A stretch of DNA of 64,000 bases from NCBI RefSeq assembly GCF_001613045.1, contig NZ_BDBP01000012.1, positions 62,001 to 126,000 on the forward strand, read 5' to 3'. Positions 1-7,848 of this stretch are shown here, piece by piece. Position numbers and translations under genes: made by a program. A model generated the notes under the pieces. That model saw only the letters and a program-made list of their open reading frames with translations, was not told the DNA's origin and did no database searches. How positions within the stretch are numbered: the stretch's first letter is position 1; every line of letters begins with the position of its first letter. Source of the stretch: Nocardia lijiangensis NBRC 108240. Lineage in GTDB: Bacteria > Actinomycetota > Actinomycetes > Mycobacteriales > Mycobacteriaceae.

Positions 1-35
1 GTGGTCGGCCGTGTCGCGGTGACGCTAGCGAAATC

Positions 36-49
36 TGAATTCGAGTTCA
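36..49. promoter_or_regulatory. 14-bp TetR-type operator upstream of the thiolase
   Basis: The near-perfect palindrome TGAATTCGAGTTCA (12 of 14 positions symmetric) lies 160 bases before the thiolase start. The identical 14 bases recur at 3435-3448 before the HAD/enoyl-CoA hydratase operon. It overlaps the -35 box of the promoter proposed at 47-76, as a repressor site would. A broken TetR gene lies at 3517-3684. Assignment to a TetR protein is inference. Confidence 0.55.
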
Positions 50-76
50 AAATCGGGTCTATATCCGCGATATAAC
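47..76 (+). promoter_or_regulatory. candidate thiolase promoter
   Basis: TTCAAA (47-52) and TATAAC (71-76) are separated by 18 bases. A second small palindrome, TATATC-CGC-GATATA (60-74), fills the spacer and -10 region. The position fits transcription of the gene at 211 with a leader of about 125 bases. Prediction by eye only. Confidence 0.35.
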
Positions 77-210
77 CTGGTCTTTCACATCTTTCGTGAG
101 GCAAGTCACAGGTGGTTTCCGGGGTGGTCGGTATTGACGCGGCGGCACCCGTCCCGCAAGGTGGCGGTAGAAAGTAAGCGCTTAGTAAGTTCCCGCAGGA
201 AGGTTGGGCC

Positions 211-1428
211 ATGCCCGAAGCCGTCATCGTTTCCATCGCCCGGTCGCCGATCGGGCGGGCCGCCAAGGGCTCGCTGAAGGACATCAGGCCCGACGACCTG
301 GCCGCTCAGATCGTGCGGGCGGCGCTGGCGAAGGTCCCCGAGCTGGATCCGGCCGCGATCGACGACCTGATGCTCGGGTGCGGCCAGCCCGCGGGCGAGT
401 CCGGCTTCAACCTGGGACGGATCGTCGCGGTGCTCGCCGGCCTCGACGGGGTGCCTGGCACCACGGTCAACCGCTACTGCTCGTCGAGCCTGCAGACGAC
501 CCGCATGGCGCTGCACGCGATTCGCGCGGGCGAGGGCGACGTTTTCGTCTCGGCGGGTGTCGAGACCGTCAGCCGCTACAGTAAGGGAAGCGCGGACGGC
601 TTGCCCGGCACCCAGAACCCGCTGTTCGACGACGCTGTCGAGCGAACCGCGAAACTCGCTGCGGGAGGCCAGGAGTGGGCCGATCCCCGGCTCGACGGCC
701 TGCTGCCCGATGTCTACATCGCGATGGGCCAGACCGCCGAGAACGTGGCGCAGTCCGAGGGTGTCACCCGCGAGGAGCAGGACGCCTTCGGCGTGCGCAG
801 CCAGAACCTGGCCGAGATCGCCCTCGTCAATGGCTTCTGGCAGCGCGACATCACGCCGATCACCCTGCCGGACGGCACCGTCGTTTCCGCCGACGACGGC
901 CCGCGCGCGGGAGTCACGCTCGACAAGGTCGCCGCGCTGCAACCGGTGTTCCGGCCCGACGGGACGGTCACCGCGGGCAATTGCTGCCCGCTCAACGACG
1001 GCGCCGCGGCCATCGTCATCATGTCGGACACGAAGGCCGCCGAACTGGGGCTGACGCCGCTGGCGCGGATCGTCTCGACCGGCGTCAGCGCGCTGTCGCC
1101 GGAGATCATGGGACTCGGCCCGGTCTCGGCGTCCGAACAGGCGCTGGCCCGCGCCGGGATGACGATCGGCGACGTCGACCTGGTCGAGATCAACGAAGCC
1201 TTTGCGGCACAGGTCATTCCGTCCGCCAGGAGGCTCGGCGTCGACCTCGACAAGCTCAACATCAACGGCGGCGCGATCGCGGTCGGCCATCCCTTCGGGA
1301 TGACCGGCGCGCGAATCACCAGCACGCTGGTCAATTCGCTGCAATTCCACGACAAGCAGATCGGCCTGGAAACGATGTGCGTCGGCGGTGGCCAGGGCAT
1401 GGCCATGGTGCTCGAACGACTGTCGTGA
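211..1428 (+). CDS. acetyl-CoA acetyltransferase / 3-ketoacyl-CoA thiolase
   Basis: Thiolase of 405 aa, the usual length for the family. It cleaves 3-ketoacyl-CoA with CoA in beta-oxidation, or runs the reverse condensation. The catalytic triad is visible: nucleophilic Cys90 in NRYCSSS, His360 in GGAIAVGHPFGMTGAR and Cys390 in CVGGGQGMA; NEAFA is also present. The ATG has an AGGAAGG ribosome site about 7 bases upstream. The nearby enoyl-CoA hydratase and thioesterase fit a fatty-acyl or side-chain degradation locus. The exact chain-length specificity cannot be read from sequence. A 14-bp operator shared with the neighbouring operon lies upstream. Confidence 0.93.
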   Translation: MPEAVIVSIARSPIGRAAKGSLKDIRPDDLAAQIVRAALAKVPELDPAAIDDLMLGCGQPAGESGFNLGRIVAVLAGLDGVPGTTVNRYCSSSLQTTRMALHAIRAGEGDVFVSAGVETVSRYSKGSADGLPGTQNPLFDDAVERTAKLAAGGQEWADPRLDGLLPDVYIAMGQTAENVAQSEGVTREEQDAFGVRSQNLAEIALVNGFWQRDITPITLPDGTVVSADDGPRAGVTLDKVAALQPVFRPDGTVTAGNCCPLNDGAAAIVIMSDTKAAELGLTPLARIVSTGVSALSPEIMGLGPVSASEQALARAGMTIGDVDLVEINEAFAAQVIPSARRLGVDLDKLNINGGAIAVGHPFGMTGARITSTLVNSLQFHDKQIGLETMCVGGGQGMAMVLERLS

Positions 1429-1507
1429 CCGCCACATCGCGGCGGGACAACTCGGCGAGAATGATCCCGGCCTGATAACCATTGGCGCCGTAGACGGCGA
1501 TGACCAT
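1424..1507 (-). pseudogene. N-terminal stub of an NAD(P)-binding (saccharopine-dehydrogenase/NmrA-like) protein
   Basis: Reading leftward from an ATG at 1507, which has an AGGAG site (ATCAGGAGTGAAC), the first 28 codons give MVIAVYGANGYQAG-IILAEL. This is a typical Rossmann start with GANGYQ in place of GxxGxxG. After about 28 residues the frame runs into the end of the convergent thiolase and the similarity stops. The gene is therefore 3'-truncated. What is seen is the start and fold motif; the family name is inferred from these residues only. Confidence 0.55.
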
Positions 1508-1780
1508 GTTCACTCCTGATTCGTGACGAAGTGCGCAATCTGCGACGAATCGAACCAAGAACCGATCAACTGAGACGATCAAGCAGCTGCCTTCGGTGGA
1601 TGCCCGCCAGGGAAATTCCGGAAAGTGAGTCGGGCTGCCCGAGAATCGGCGCCAGACGGCCGGGCGTGATCGTTCATCTGTTCGCGGATGCTCGCCGCAC
1701 CGCAGTGAACTGTCATGGCGCCGAGGGGGATCCGGCTCCCGCGTCGCTGGTCGATAGCTCGGGAGCCGGGTCTCGAGAGT

Positions 1781-2596
1781 TCAGTCGGTCGACACGGGGC
1801 CGAGGGGCGCGAAGGCGGGCGGCCTGCGGTCGAGGTAGCTCGTGACGCCTTCGGTCGCGTCCGGGTGGGCGAACGCCGCGAGCATCAGATCGTCGGCGAC
1901 TGCCACCGCGGTCGCGAAGTCGGAACCCATTGCCCGATGGACCTGGCTCTTGACGATGCTCATCGAGGTGGGAGAGCAGAAGTCCGCCAGGTCGGTCGCG
2001 TAGTCGATCGCGGATTGCAGCAGGGTCTCCTGCGGGCAGAGGCGGTCGACGAGTCCCATCGCATGAGCCTCGGCGCCGAGAATCACCCGGCCGGACAGCA
2101 GCAGGTCCAGCGCCCGGCTGCGGCCGATCACGCCGGGGAGCAGCCAGGCGATTCCGTACTCCGCGATCAGGCCGCGGCGGACGAACGACGTCGTGAACTT
2201 CGCCTCGGGCGTGCTGAACCGCAGGTCGCAGTAGAGCGCCTCGACCAGCCCGAGGCCGGCGACAGCGCCGTTGATCGCCGCGATCAAGGGTTTGCGCACC
2301 GAGAGCGGGAACTCGCGGGGGCGCTGCCGTTCCGGAGCGCTGAGATCCGTCGCCGAGCTCGCCGCGGCCAGATCGTCCATGTCCGCTCCGGCGCAGAAGC
2401 CCCGTCCCGCCCCGGTGACAACGATGGCCCTGACTTCCGGGTCGTTCTCCGCGTCGTCCAGCAATGCGAAGTAGCGGCGTTCGAGCGCGTCGTTCCATGC
2501 GTTGAGCCGGTCCGGCCGGTTGAGCGTCAATATCAGCACCGGACCGCGTTTCTCGGCCAGAACGGTCTCGGTGGATTCCTGGGTGGTCGAGCTCAT
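1781..2596 (-). CDS. enoyl-CoA hydratase/isomerase family protein
   Basis: Crotonase-fold protein of 271 aa (family usual 250-280). It shows the CoA-binding and oxyanion segments GRGFCAGADMDD (near residue 69) and AAINGAVAGLGLVEALYCD (near 110). The second catalytic Glu region (GLIAEYGI) is altered from the classical hydratase pattern, so an isomerase-type or other crotonase activity is possible. It lies 52 bases downstream of the HAD hydrolase on the same strand, so the two likely form one operon. The ATG at 2596 follows CACGAAGGGACACGGGC on the minus strand, with AAGGGA as ribosome site. Confidence 0.9.
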   Translation of the reverse strand: MSSTTQESTETVLAEKRGPVLILTLNRPDRLNAWNDALERRYFALLDDAENDPEVRAIVVTGAGRGFCAGADMDDLAAASSATDLSAPERQRPREFPLSVRKPLIAAINGAVAGLGLVEALYCDLRFSTPEAKFTTSFVRRGLIAEYGIAWLLPGVIGRSRALDLLLSGRVILGAEAHAMGLVDRLCPQETLLQSAIDYATDLADFCSPTSMSIVKSQVHRAMGSDFATAVAVADDLMLAAFAHPDATEGVTSYLDRRPPAFAPLGPVSTD

Positions 2597-2648
2597 GCCC
2601 GTGTCCCTTCGTGGTTCTCGCTGACAAGTCTTTCGGGCAGAGCCGGGC

Positions 2649-3302
2649 TCACGACCGGCCCAGAGCCGCCCAGAGCCGCCGAGCGGTGTCCGCCGCATCG
2701 CGGTGCAGCACGGCGGTGAGCCCCGCGCGCTCGGCCGCGACGACGTTCTGCGGCAGGTCGTCCACCATGACGGCCGCTCCGGGCTCGACATCCAAACGGG
2801 CGCAGGCGATGTCGTACGCACGCCGGGACGGCTTGCGCACGCCGACCTCGCCGGAGATGGTGACGGCGTCGAACATCGCGGCGAGATCGAAACCGGCGTA
2901 GCAGTCGTCGCCGAGCGAGTTCGACAGCAGCCCCACGCGGAATCCGGCGTCCCTGACTTCGGCCACCAGCTCGATCATGGCGTCGTCGGCGCGCAGGCCG
3001 GACTGAATGCGGCGCACGAGCCCGGTTCCGTCCACCTCGATGCCGTGTGCGTGCAGCCGCGCGGCGAAGCCTTGTTCGAACTCGCGCTCGCGCATGCGTC
3101 CCTCCTCGTGCTCGACCAGCAGCGCCTTCGCCTCCGCGTCGTCGCTGAACAGGCGCAGCGGCAAGCGGGGATCGCAGCCGAGCGACTCGCCGAATGACTG
3201 GAACGCGTCGAAGACGCTGGACGTCAGCACACCCCCGAAGTCGAACAGCACGGCGGTCGCCCGGACGTGCTGCTCGGTGGGTGCGGTTGTCGGACTGGTC
3301 AC
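2649..3302 (-). CDS. HAD-family hydrolase (YihX/epoxide-hydrolase-N-like)
   Basis: 217-aa haloacid-dehalogenase-fold hydrolase. Motif I is FDFGGVL with the nucleophilic Asp; the usual Asp at +2 is Gly, as in YihX-type members. Motif II is LLSNS, motif III Lys is in GVRKPS and motif IV is VMVDDLPQN. A GTG start (VTSPTTAP) was chosen because AAGGGA sits 6 bases upstream; a longer frame runs back to 3455 but its N-terminus is not HAD-like. First gene of the operon with the enoyl-CoA hydratase, behind the 14-bp operator at 3435-3448. The substrate is unknown; a phosphate monoester or CoA-linked compound is possible. Confidence 0.85.
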   Translation of the reverse strand: MTSPTTAPTEQHVRATAVLFDFGGVLTSSVFDAFQSFGESLGCDPRLPLRLFSDDAEAKALLVEHEEGRMREREFEQGFAARLHAHGIEVDGTGLVRRIQSGLRADDAMIELVAEVRDAGFRVGLLSNSLGDDCYAGFDLAAMFDAVTISGEVGVRKPSRRAYDIACARLDVEPGAAVMVDDLPQNVVAAERAGLTAVLHRDAADTARRLWAALGRS

Positions 3303-3434
3303 GGGGATTCCCTTTCGCTCCGTGTCGCCGGGCGCGGCCGGACGAGGCGTCACGTGCAGCTGTCGGCGGCACGGCCGAGCGCTGAATGCACGTATCCGGC
3401 AGGTCGAGTACTGCTGCTCGCAGCCGAGCGTAGT

Positions 3435-3448
3435 TGAATTCGAGTTCA
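3435..3448. promoter_or_regulatory. second copy of the 14-bp TetR-type operator
   Basis: TGAATTCGAGTTCA, base-for-base the same as 36-49. It lies 130 bases upstream of the minus-strand HAD/enoyl-CoA hydratase operon and about 70 bases before a TetR C-terminal fragment. Two exact copies in front of two lipid genes make a shared repressor likely. Confidence 0.6.
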
Positions 3449-3465
3449 GATTCAATACCCATCAC

Positions 3466-3485
3466 CGCCCGTGAGCGGGCGTTTT
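3466..3485 (+). terminator. small hairpin followed by TTTT
   Basis: CGCCCG-TGAG-CGGGCG is a perfect 6-bp stem with a 4-base loop, directly followed by TTTT (3482-3485). It has the shape of an intrinsic terminator on the plus strand, but no intact plus-strand gene ends here. It may be a relic of the rearrangement that cut the TetR gene. Confidence 0.35.
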
Positions 3486-3516
3486 GCTCGGCGGTACGAC
3501 CCGGCGGACCACGGGC

Positions 3517-3684
3517 GTCTTCGACAACCCGAATCCGCGCATGGCGGCGATCGCGCTGCTCTCACTCGGCATCGACCTCGCGCGGTGGTACCGGGACGAC
3601 GGCCGGTGGTCGTCAGAGGAGATCGGCGACTACTACGTCGACCTCGGCCTGCGCATCGTCGGCGCGCGGAAGCAGGACGGCTGA
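3517..3684 (+). pseudogene. C-terminal remnant of a TetR-family regulator
   Basis: The frame reads VFDNPNPRMAAIALLSLGID then LARWYRDDGRWSSEEIGDYY and ends in LGLRIVGARKQDG. This matches the last helices of the TetR ligand domain (a W-Y-R-D-G-R-x-S-x-E-E-I pattern). The DNA-binding N-terminus is absent. It lies between two operator copies, so it may be what is left of the local repressor, or a rearranged duplicate. The family is judged from pattern only. Confidence 0.6.
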
Positions 3685-3721
3685 CCTTTCGGCGTGGCGC
3701 TGTTTCCTCCGCTCCGCACTA

Positions 3722-3750
3722 TTGAACTTGACATCGAATTCGGGTAACTA
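3722..3750 (+). promoter_or_regulatory. candidate promoter with split operator element
   Basis: TTGAAC (3722-3727) and TAACTA (3745-3750) have an optimal 17-base spacer. TTGAACT and CGAATTCG flank TGACAT; removing those six bases restores the reverse complement of the 14-bp operator except for its last base. It would serve the gene starting at 3794. Confidence 0.4.
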
Positions 3751-3793
3751 TCGAAGGCGAGTTTCCAGCACGATCAGATATCGGAGCAGTCTC

Positions 3794-4690
3794 TTGACAA
3801 CGGTCTCCCCGCACAGTGCTCGCCTGACCTTCCGCGCCCTCGAGCCGATTCACGGCATGATCTACTTCACCCCGCACGGCCTCGGCGCGTATCGCGACCT
3901 GGGCATCACGGATCCTCGGATGATGTACTTCGCCTCCAGGTCCGCTGCCTTCGGCCCGGTGGCGGCCGATGTCACCGTCGCCGCGTTCTTCAACTTCAAT
4001 CCAGCCGCGGTGCATGCCGTCCTCCCCGCCGCGTGGGAAATCGCCTCTCCCGAAGCTATTCTGCGCGCCCGGTTTGCTGCCGCCGATCGGTCGCTCCGGC
4101 AGGTATGGGGCGATGACGTCACCGGCGCCGACGTGCGCGAGGCCGCCGATCTGGCCCGGCGCGCCGCCGAACGCGCCTGCGAGCGGCCCCAGGGGCGTCC
4201 GCTGTTCGCGGCCCACGCGGCGCTGCCTTGGCCCGACGAGCCGCACCTGGTGCTCTGGCATGCGCAGACATTGCTGCGGGAGTACCGAGGTGATGCCCAT
4301 GTGGCCCTGCTCGCTACGGAGGGGCTCGACGGCATCGAGGCGTTGATCACGCACGCTGCGACCGGGGAGATCGCGGCGGAGGTGCTGCGGGCGAGCCGAT
4401 CCTGGAGCGAGCAGGACTGGGCTTCCGGCGTGGACCGGCTCCGTGCCAGGGGCTGGGTGACGGACGAGGATCTGGCGCTGACCGAGCACGGCGCCGCGCG
4501 GCGCAAGTCGATCGAGGATCGGACCGACGAACTGGCGGTCCATCCGTACGAGGCGATCGGCGAAGACGGGTGCGCACGCCTGCGCGCGCTGGTCTCGTCG
4601 CTGGCGATCCGGGTCATCGAAGGCGGCCTGGGATTTCCGCCGGTGCTGTCGGAGCGCTACCGGCAGGCCATCCAGACCGGATCTCGGTGA
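3794..4690 (+). CDS. SCO6745-family protein
   Basis: 298-aa soluble protein of the actinobacterial SCO6745 family (winged-helix-like; no established enzymatic role). The family pattern is seen in an N-terminal EPIHGMIYFTP segment, a central LPWPDEPHLVLWHAQTLLREYRGDAH-type region and a C-terminal helical HTH-like part (SWSEQDWASGVDRLRARGWV). The TTG start has GGAG 8 bases upstream. Its stop overlaps possible starts of the thioesterase (GTGA at 4687), so the two are translationally coupled. Members commonly lie next to lipid or xenobiotic metabolism genes, as here. Confidence 0.75.
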   Translation: MTTVSPHSARLTFRALEPIHGMIYFTPHGLGAYRDLGITDPRMMYFASRSAAFGPVAADVTVAAFFNFNPAAVHAVLPAAWEIASPEAILRARFAAADRSLRQVWGDDVTGADVREAADLARRAAERACERPQGRPLFAAHAALPWPDEPHLVLWHAQTLLREYRGDAHVALLATEGLDGIEALITHAATGEIAAEVLRASRSWSEQDWASGVDRLRARGWVTDEDLALTEHGAARRKSIEDRTDELAVHPYEAIGEDGCARLRALVSSLAIRVIEGGLGFPPVLSERYRQAIQTGSR

Positions 4691-4701
4691 GGCGGGTGAA
4701 C

Positions 4702-5211
4702 ATGGCGGCGGTGCGACCGGAGATCACCCAGGTACTCGCGGTTCCCGCCGCGTTCACCAAGGAGATCCCGCCGGATTTCGAAGACAGCAACGGGCACATG
4801 AATGTGGCGCACTACTTCCGGCTGCACGGCGAGGCGATGTGGCAGCAGCACCGTGCGCTCGGCTACGGACGGTCGGGCAGGTTCGGGATGTTCGCGATGG
4901 AGCAGCACGTCGCCTACTACCGGGAAGTGCTGGTGGGTCACGAGGTTTCGGTGCACGTCTGCGATCTGGGACGCACCGACAAGGTGATGCGCGGCATCTC
5001 GTACCTGGTCAATCGCACCCTCGGTGAGGTCGCGAGCTCGTTCGAGTTTCTGACCATGAACGTCGATCGGGTGTCTCGGCGCCCGGCGGAGTTCGAGGCC
5101 ATCGTCGCCGCGGCCCTGGACGAATCGATCGCGCGAGCTCGGTCGCTTGGATTCGGACCCGAGTACGGCGTGCTGGAATTGCGTCCGACGACGGCCCGCG
5201 TGCGGAACTGA
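4702..5211 (+). CDS. 4-hydroxybenzoyl-CoA-type (hot-dog fold) thioesterase
   Basis: 169-aa acyl-CoA thioesterase. The segment PPDFEDSNGHMNVAHYFRLH carries the D-x-x-x-H-x-N hot-dog signature with the Asp and His-Met-Asn expected of the catalytic loop. It probably releases free acids from CoA in the same pathway as the thiolase and hydratase. The ATG at 4702 has GAGG 9 bases before it; GTGs at 4687 and 4696 are alternatives. It directly follows the SCO6745-family gene and is probably in one operon with it. Confidence 0.82.
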   Translation: MAAVRPEITQVLAVPAAFTKEIPPDFEDSNGHMNVAHYFRLHGEAMWQQHRALGYGRSGRFGMFAMEQHVAYYREVLVGHEVSVHVCDLGRTDKVMRGISYLVNRTLGEVASSFEFLTMNVDRVSRRPAEFEAIVAAALDESIARARSLGFGPEYGVLELRPTTARVRN

Positions 5212-5303
5212 GCGGCTTCCTGGCGGCGGCGTAGCGATTTCGCGACGACGCCGCCCGAGCGGACCGGCCCGCCGAAAGCTGTTGCCGATCCGATCGATTC
5301 GAT

Positions 5304-5525
5304 TCAGCCGAGGCTGCGGGCGAAGTCGATCAGGGCGGCGTTCACTTCGGCCACGCGTTCCTGTTGGATCCAGTGCCCCGCACCGTCGAGGATGATCGAC
5401 CCGCGCAGGTCGGGCAGCACCGCGGTCATTTCGGCGGTCGGGGTGAATCGGATGACCGGATCCTCCGATCCGGCGATGAACAGGGCGGGCTTGTCGATCT
5501 TGGCGTCGCTCTCGCATGTCGGTGT
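5304..5525 (-). pseudogene. C-terminal fragment of an alpha/beta hydrolase (epoxide-hydrolase-like)
   Basis: An open minus frame without start, bounded by an upstream stop, reads KIDKPALFIAGSEDPVIRF, then LPDLRGSIILDGAGHWIQQE and ends NAALIDFARSLG. The acid residue (GSEDPV) and catalytic His (GAGHWIQQE) of epoxide hydrolases are kept. The nucleophile half is missing. It is a truncated 73-codon relic lying between the thioesterase and the lipoprotein gene. Confidence 0.75.
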
Positions 5526-5654
5526 TCACGAAGATGTCCCCCTTCGGATTCGTCCTGTGAGTTCCACCATAGTTCGCGGTTGTAATGAAATCTTCACGCG
5601 CTCAGATGATCTGGAAGCGGCCGCCAGTTGGGCGGCCTCTAGTGCGGAGGAAAT

Positions 5655-6194
5655 ATGACCCGATCTGTTCTGCTCGCGACCGCGGCGGCCACCCTCGCGG
5701 TGGCTCTCACGGCGTGCGGTGGCGAGGGCGCCTCCGATGCCGCCCCTTCGGCATCGAGCACCATTTCCACATCCGCTCGGGGCACAGCCCTCGCCCCCGG
5801 AACCGTCGCGCCCACGACCGACACCACATCACCTGCCGACGAGGAGCCGGAGCCGGCTACCTCGTCGGCGCCGGAGACGACGGCCGCACCGACGACGGCC
5901 GCACCGACGACGGCCGCACCTTGCGCGGTGGTTACCCGCGAATACCTCATCACCACGCTGCGAATGACGGCATCGCCCGACATTCCCTTGGCCGATCTCC
6001 AGAATGCGCGGTGCAGCGGGAACTATGCGACGGCGCTGAGCCAACCGAAAGGCACCCTGCACCCGGTCGTGTACATGTTCAAGTACTCCGCACCGGTGGG
6101 GTGGCGCCTGATGGGGGTCGACGACGCAATCGACTGTGTGAACAGGCACGGTGTTCCGCTCGAGGATGCCCGTGTGATCGGCTGCGCCCTCTAG
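5655..6194 (+). CDS. small secreted lipoprotein, unknown function
   Basis: 179 aa. The N-terminus MTRSVLLATAAATLAVALTAC is a lipoprotein signal with lipobox LTAC and lipidated Cys21. A Thr/Ser/Ala/Pro-rich linker (about residues 25-88) follows; it contains three tandem copies of a 15-base unit (5876-5920) giving repeated TTAAP. The C-terminal domain (CAVVTREYLITTLRM to VIGCAL) has four Cys, probably two disulfides. It is probably an outer-face lipoprotein of the mycolate envelope. GGAGG-like AGTGCGGAGGAAAT stands before the ATG. No family was recognised. Confidence 0.75.
   Translation: MTRSVLLATAAATLAVALTACGGEGASDAAPSASSTISTSARGTALAPGTVAPTTDTTSPADEEPEPATSSAPETTAAPTTAAPTTAAPCAVVTREYLITTLRMTASPDIPLADLQNARCSGNYATALSQPKGTLHPVVYMFKYSAPVGWRLMGVDDAIDCVNRHGVPLEDARVIGCAL
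5876..5920 (+). repeat. three tandem 15-bp repeats in the lipoprotein linker
   Basis: The unit ACGACGGCCGCACCG occurs three times head to tail and encodes TTAAP repeats. Such in-frame units change length easily, so linker length may vary between strains. Confidence 0.8.
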
Positions 6195-6202
6195 CAGCTC
6201 CG

Positions 6203-6316
6203 CTATTCGACCAGCTTTTCGCTGCGGAGCCAGTCGTAGGCGACATCGGCGGGGTCTTCTCCGTCGATGTCGACGCGGCAGACCGATAACACCGCGAAGA
6301 AGCGCTTCGAAACATG
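6203..6316 (-). pseudogene. C-terminal fragment resembling a substrate-binding protein
   Basis: A short minus frame ends FFAVLSVCRVDIDGEDPADV then AYDWLRSEKLVE and a TAG stop at 6203. The V-D-x-D-G-x-D-P-A-D-V-A-x-x-W-L pattern resembles the end of glycine-betaine-type binding proteins. No start or upstream domain remains. The rest of 6317-6573 shows nothing recognisable apart from the leader of the next gene. Confidence 0.4.
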
Positions 6317-6573
6317 CACTGATCGCACCCACATCGGCATTTCAGTGCGTTGGTGGATGTCGAGATAGTCTCGGCCCGTTAGATCCTTGGGGTGTTTCGC
6401 GTGGCCTGTCGGACCTGCGCGTCACGCGGTAATGCAGGACGTTGCTGGTGTGCGGGAGAGGGTTCGGCGAGTCGCGCCGAATGCCGACGCACAGTTCGCC
6501 GGTCGCGGGGCGGCCCGCCGACTAGAGTTTGTCGTGTGTCAGGCTGTCGCTCGATCCTCGGTGCTGGAATCGC

Positions 6574-7527
6574 ATGAGGGCCGTCGTGTATGACCGCTAT
6601 GGCGGCCCCGAGGTGCTGTCGATCGCGGAGGTCCCAGCGCCTTCCCCAGGGCCGAAACAGGTGCTCGTCCAGGTGCACGCGACGTCGATCAACCTCTCCG
6701 ACTGGGAGACACTGCGGGGGACGCCGCTGTATTCGCGCATCGGCGGGCTCCGGGCACCCAGACGCCCGGTTCTCGGATCCGATATCGCCGGACGGGTCGA
6801 AGTCGTCGGCTCCGAGGTCACACTGTTCGCACCGGGTGACGAGGTCTACGGTGACAATCTCATGCTCAAGGGCGGGTTCGCGGAATATGCCGTGGTTCCT
6901 GAATCGGCGCTGGCCCACAAACCGGTGTCGCTGAGCTTCGCCGAGGCGTCGACGCTGCCACAGGCGGGGGCGATAGCACTGCAGGGCACCGCCGGCATCG
7001 CAGCCGGTATGTCGGTGTTGATCAACGGAGCGGGCGGCGGGTCCGGAGCGTTTGCGATCCAGTTGGCCAAGAGTGCCGGGGCTCATGTGACCGGGGTGGA
7101 CAACGCCGCCAAACTGGCGTTCATGCGCACGCTCGGCGCCGACGAGGTCATCGACTATCGCGCTGAGGACTTCACCCGAACCGGACCGTACGACCGGGTA
7201 CTCGACCTCGTCGCCCACCGGTCGGTCTTCGCCTATCGCAGGTCGGTCGCGCGTGGCGGCCGGTACCGCTGCGTCGGCGGCACCACGCGCGCGTTGCTGC
7301 GGTTGACGACGGTCGGAGTGGTCGCCGGAATGGTGACCGGCCGCGGGCTCGGGGTCCTCGCGGTGAAGGAAGGGCCCGCGCACTTCACACCCCTCGCGGA
7401 GTCGTGTGTCGCGGGACGGATCGGTATCCACATCGACCGCAGTTTCCCCCTCGACGAGACCGCGAACGCGCTGGCCCACGTCGGTGCGGGACGCGCACTG
7501 GGCAAAGTGGTGGTCGAGATCCGCTGA
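6574..7527 (+). CDS. zinc-free MDR-type NAD(P)-dependent dehydrogenase/reductase
   Basis: 317-aa medium-chain dehydrogenase/reductase of the quinone-oxidoreductase branch. It has an N-terminal GroES-like domain (MRAVVYDRYGGPEVL, VLGSDIAGRVEVVG) and a nucleotide-binding domain with INGAGGGSGAFAIQLAKSAGA (AxxGxxG-type). Zn-binding Cys/His of alcohol dehydrogenases are absent. The family reduces quinones or enones with NADPH. The ATG at 6574 starts exactly at the conserved MRAVVYDRYG. It stands alone, with no clear operon partner. Confidence 0.87.
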   Translation: MRAVVYDRYGGPEVLSIAEVPAPSPGPKQVLVQVHATSINLSDWETLRGTPLYSRIGGLRAPRRPVLGSDIAGRVEVVGSEVTLFAPGDEVYGDNLMLKGGFAEYAVVPESALAHKPVSLSFAEASTLPQAGAIALQGTAGIAAGMSVLINGAGGGSGAFAIQLAKSAGAHVTGVDNAAKLAFMRTLGADEVIDYRAEDFTRTGPYDRVLDLVAHRSVFAYRRSVARGGRYRCVGGTTRALLRLTTVGVVAGMVTGRGLGVLAVKEGPAHFTPLAESCVAGRIGIHIDRSFPLDETANALAHVGAGRALGKVVVEIR

Positions 7528-7848
7528 TCGGCACCACCGGATGTTGTGAGCCGCAACCGGTCTGGCCCGCCGGCTACCACGACGTGGCCGCTTCGCTCAG
7601 CGCGGTAGGCGGCATTTCCGGACGTTGGACTTCCATCGAGCACCGCAACAGCCCGGCGCGTGGAACCGGCTTGTCCGCCGGAGTGGCCGTCGCTACCAGA
7701 CGACGGTCCCGGGCGGGCCCGGTCATGGATGTCGGTGGCTCATGGCAGTGTCAGCCGCTGTGACTGCTTCAGCTGATGACGACGCCTGGCTTCATGATCA
7801 TGGACTGTGTTTCCCGATCTTGATCGCGATCAACGAACCGGGGGCGTC

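Noticed and set aside
106..1482. Long open frame antisense to the thiolase
   Set aside because: Arg/Asp-rich low-complexity translation with no family pattern; a GC-rich shadow of the thiolase gene.
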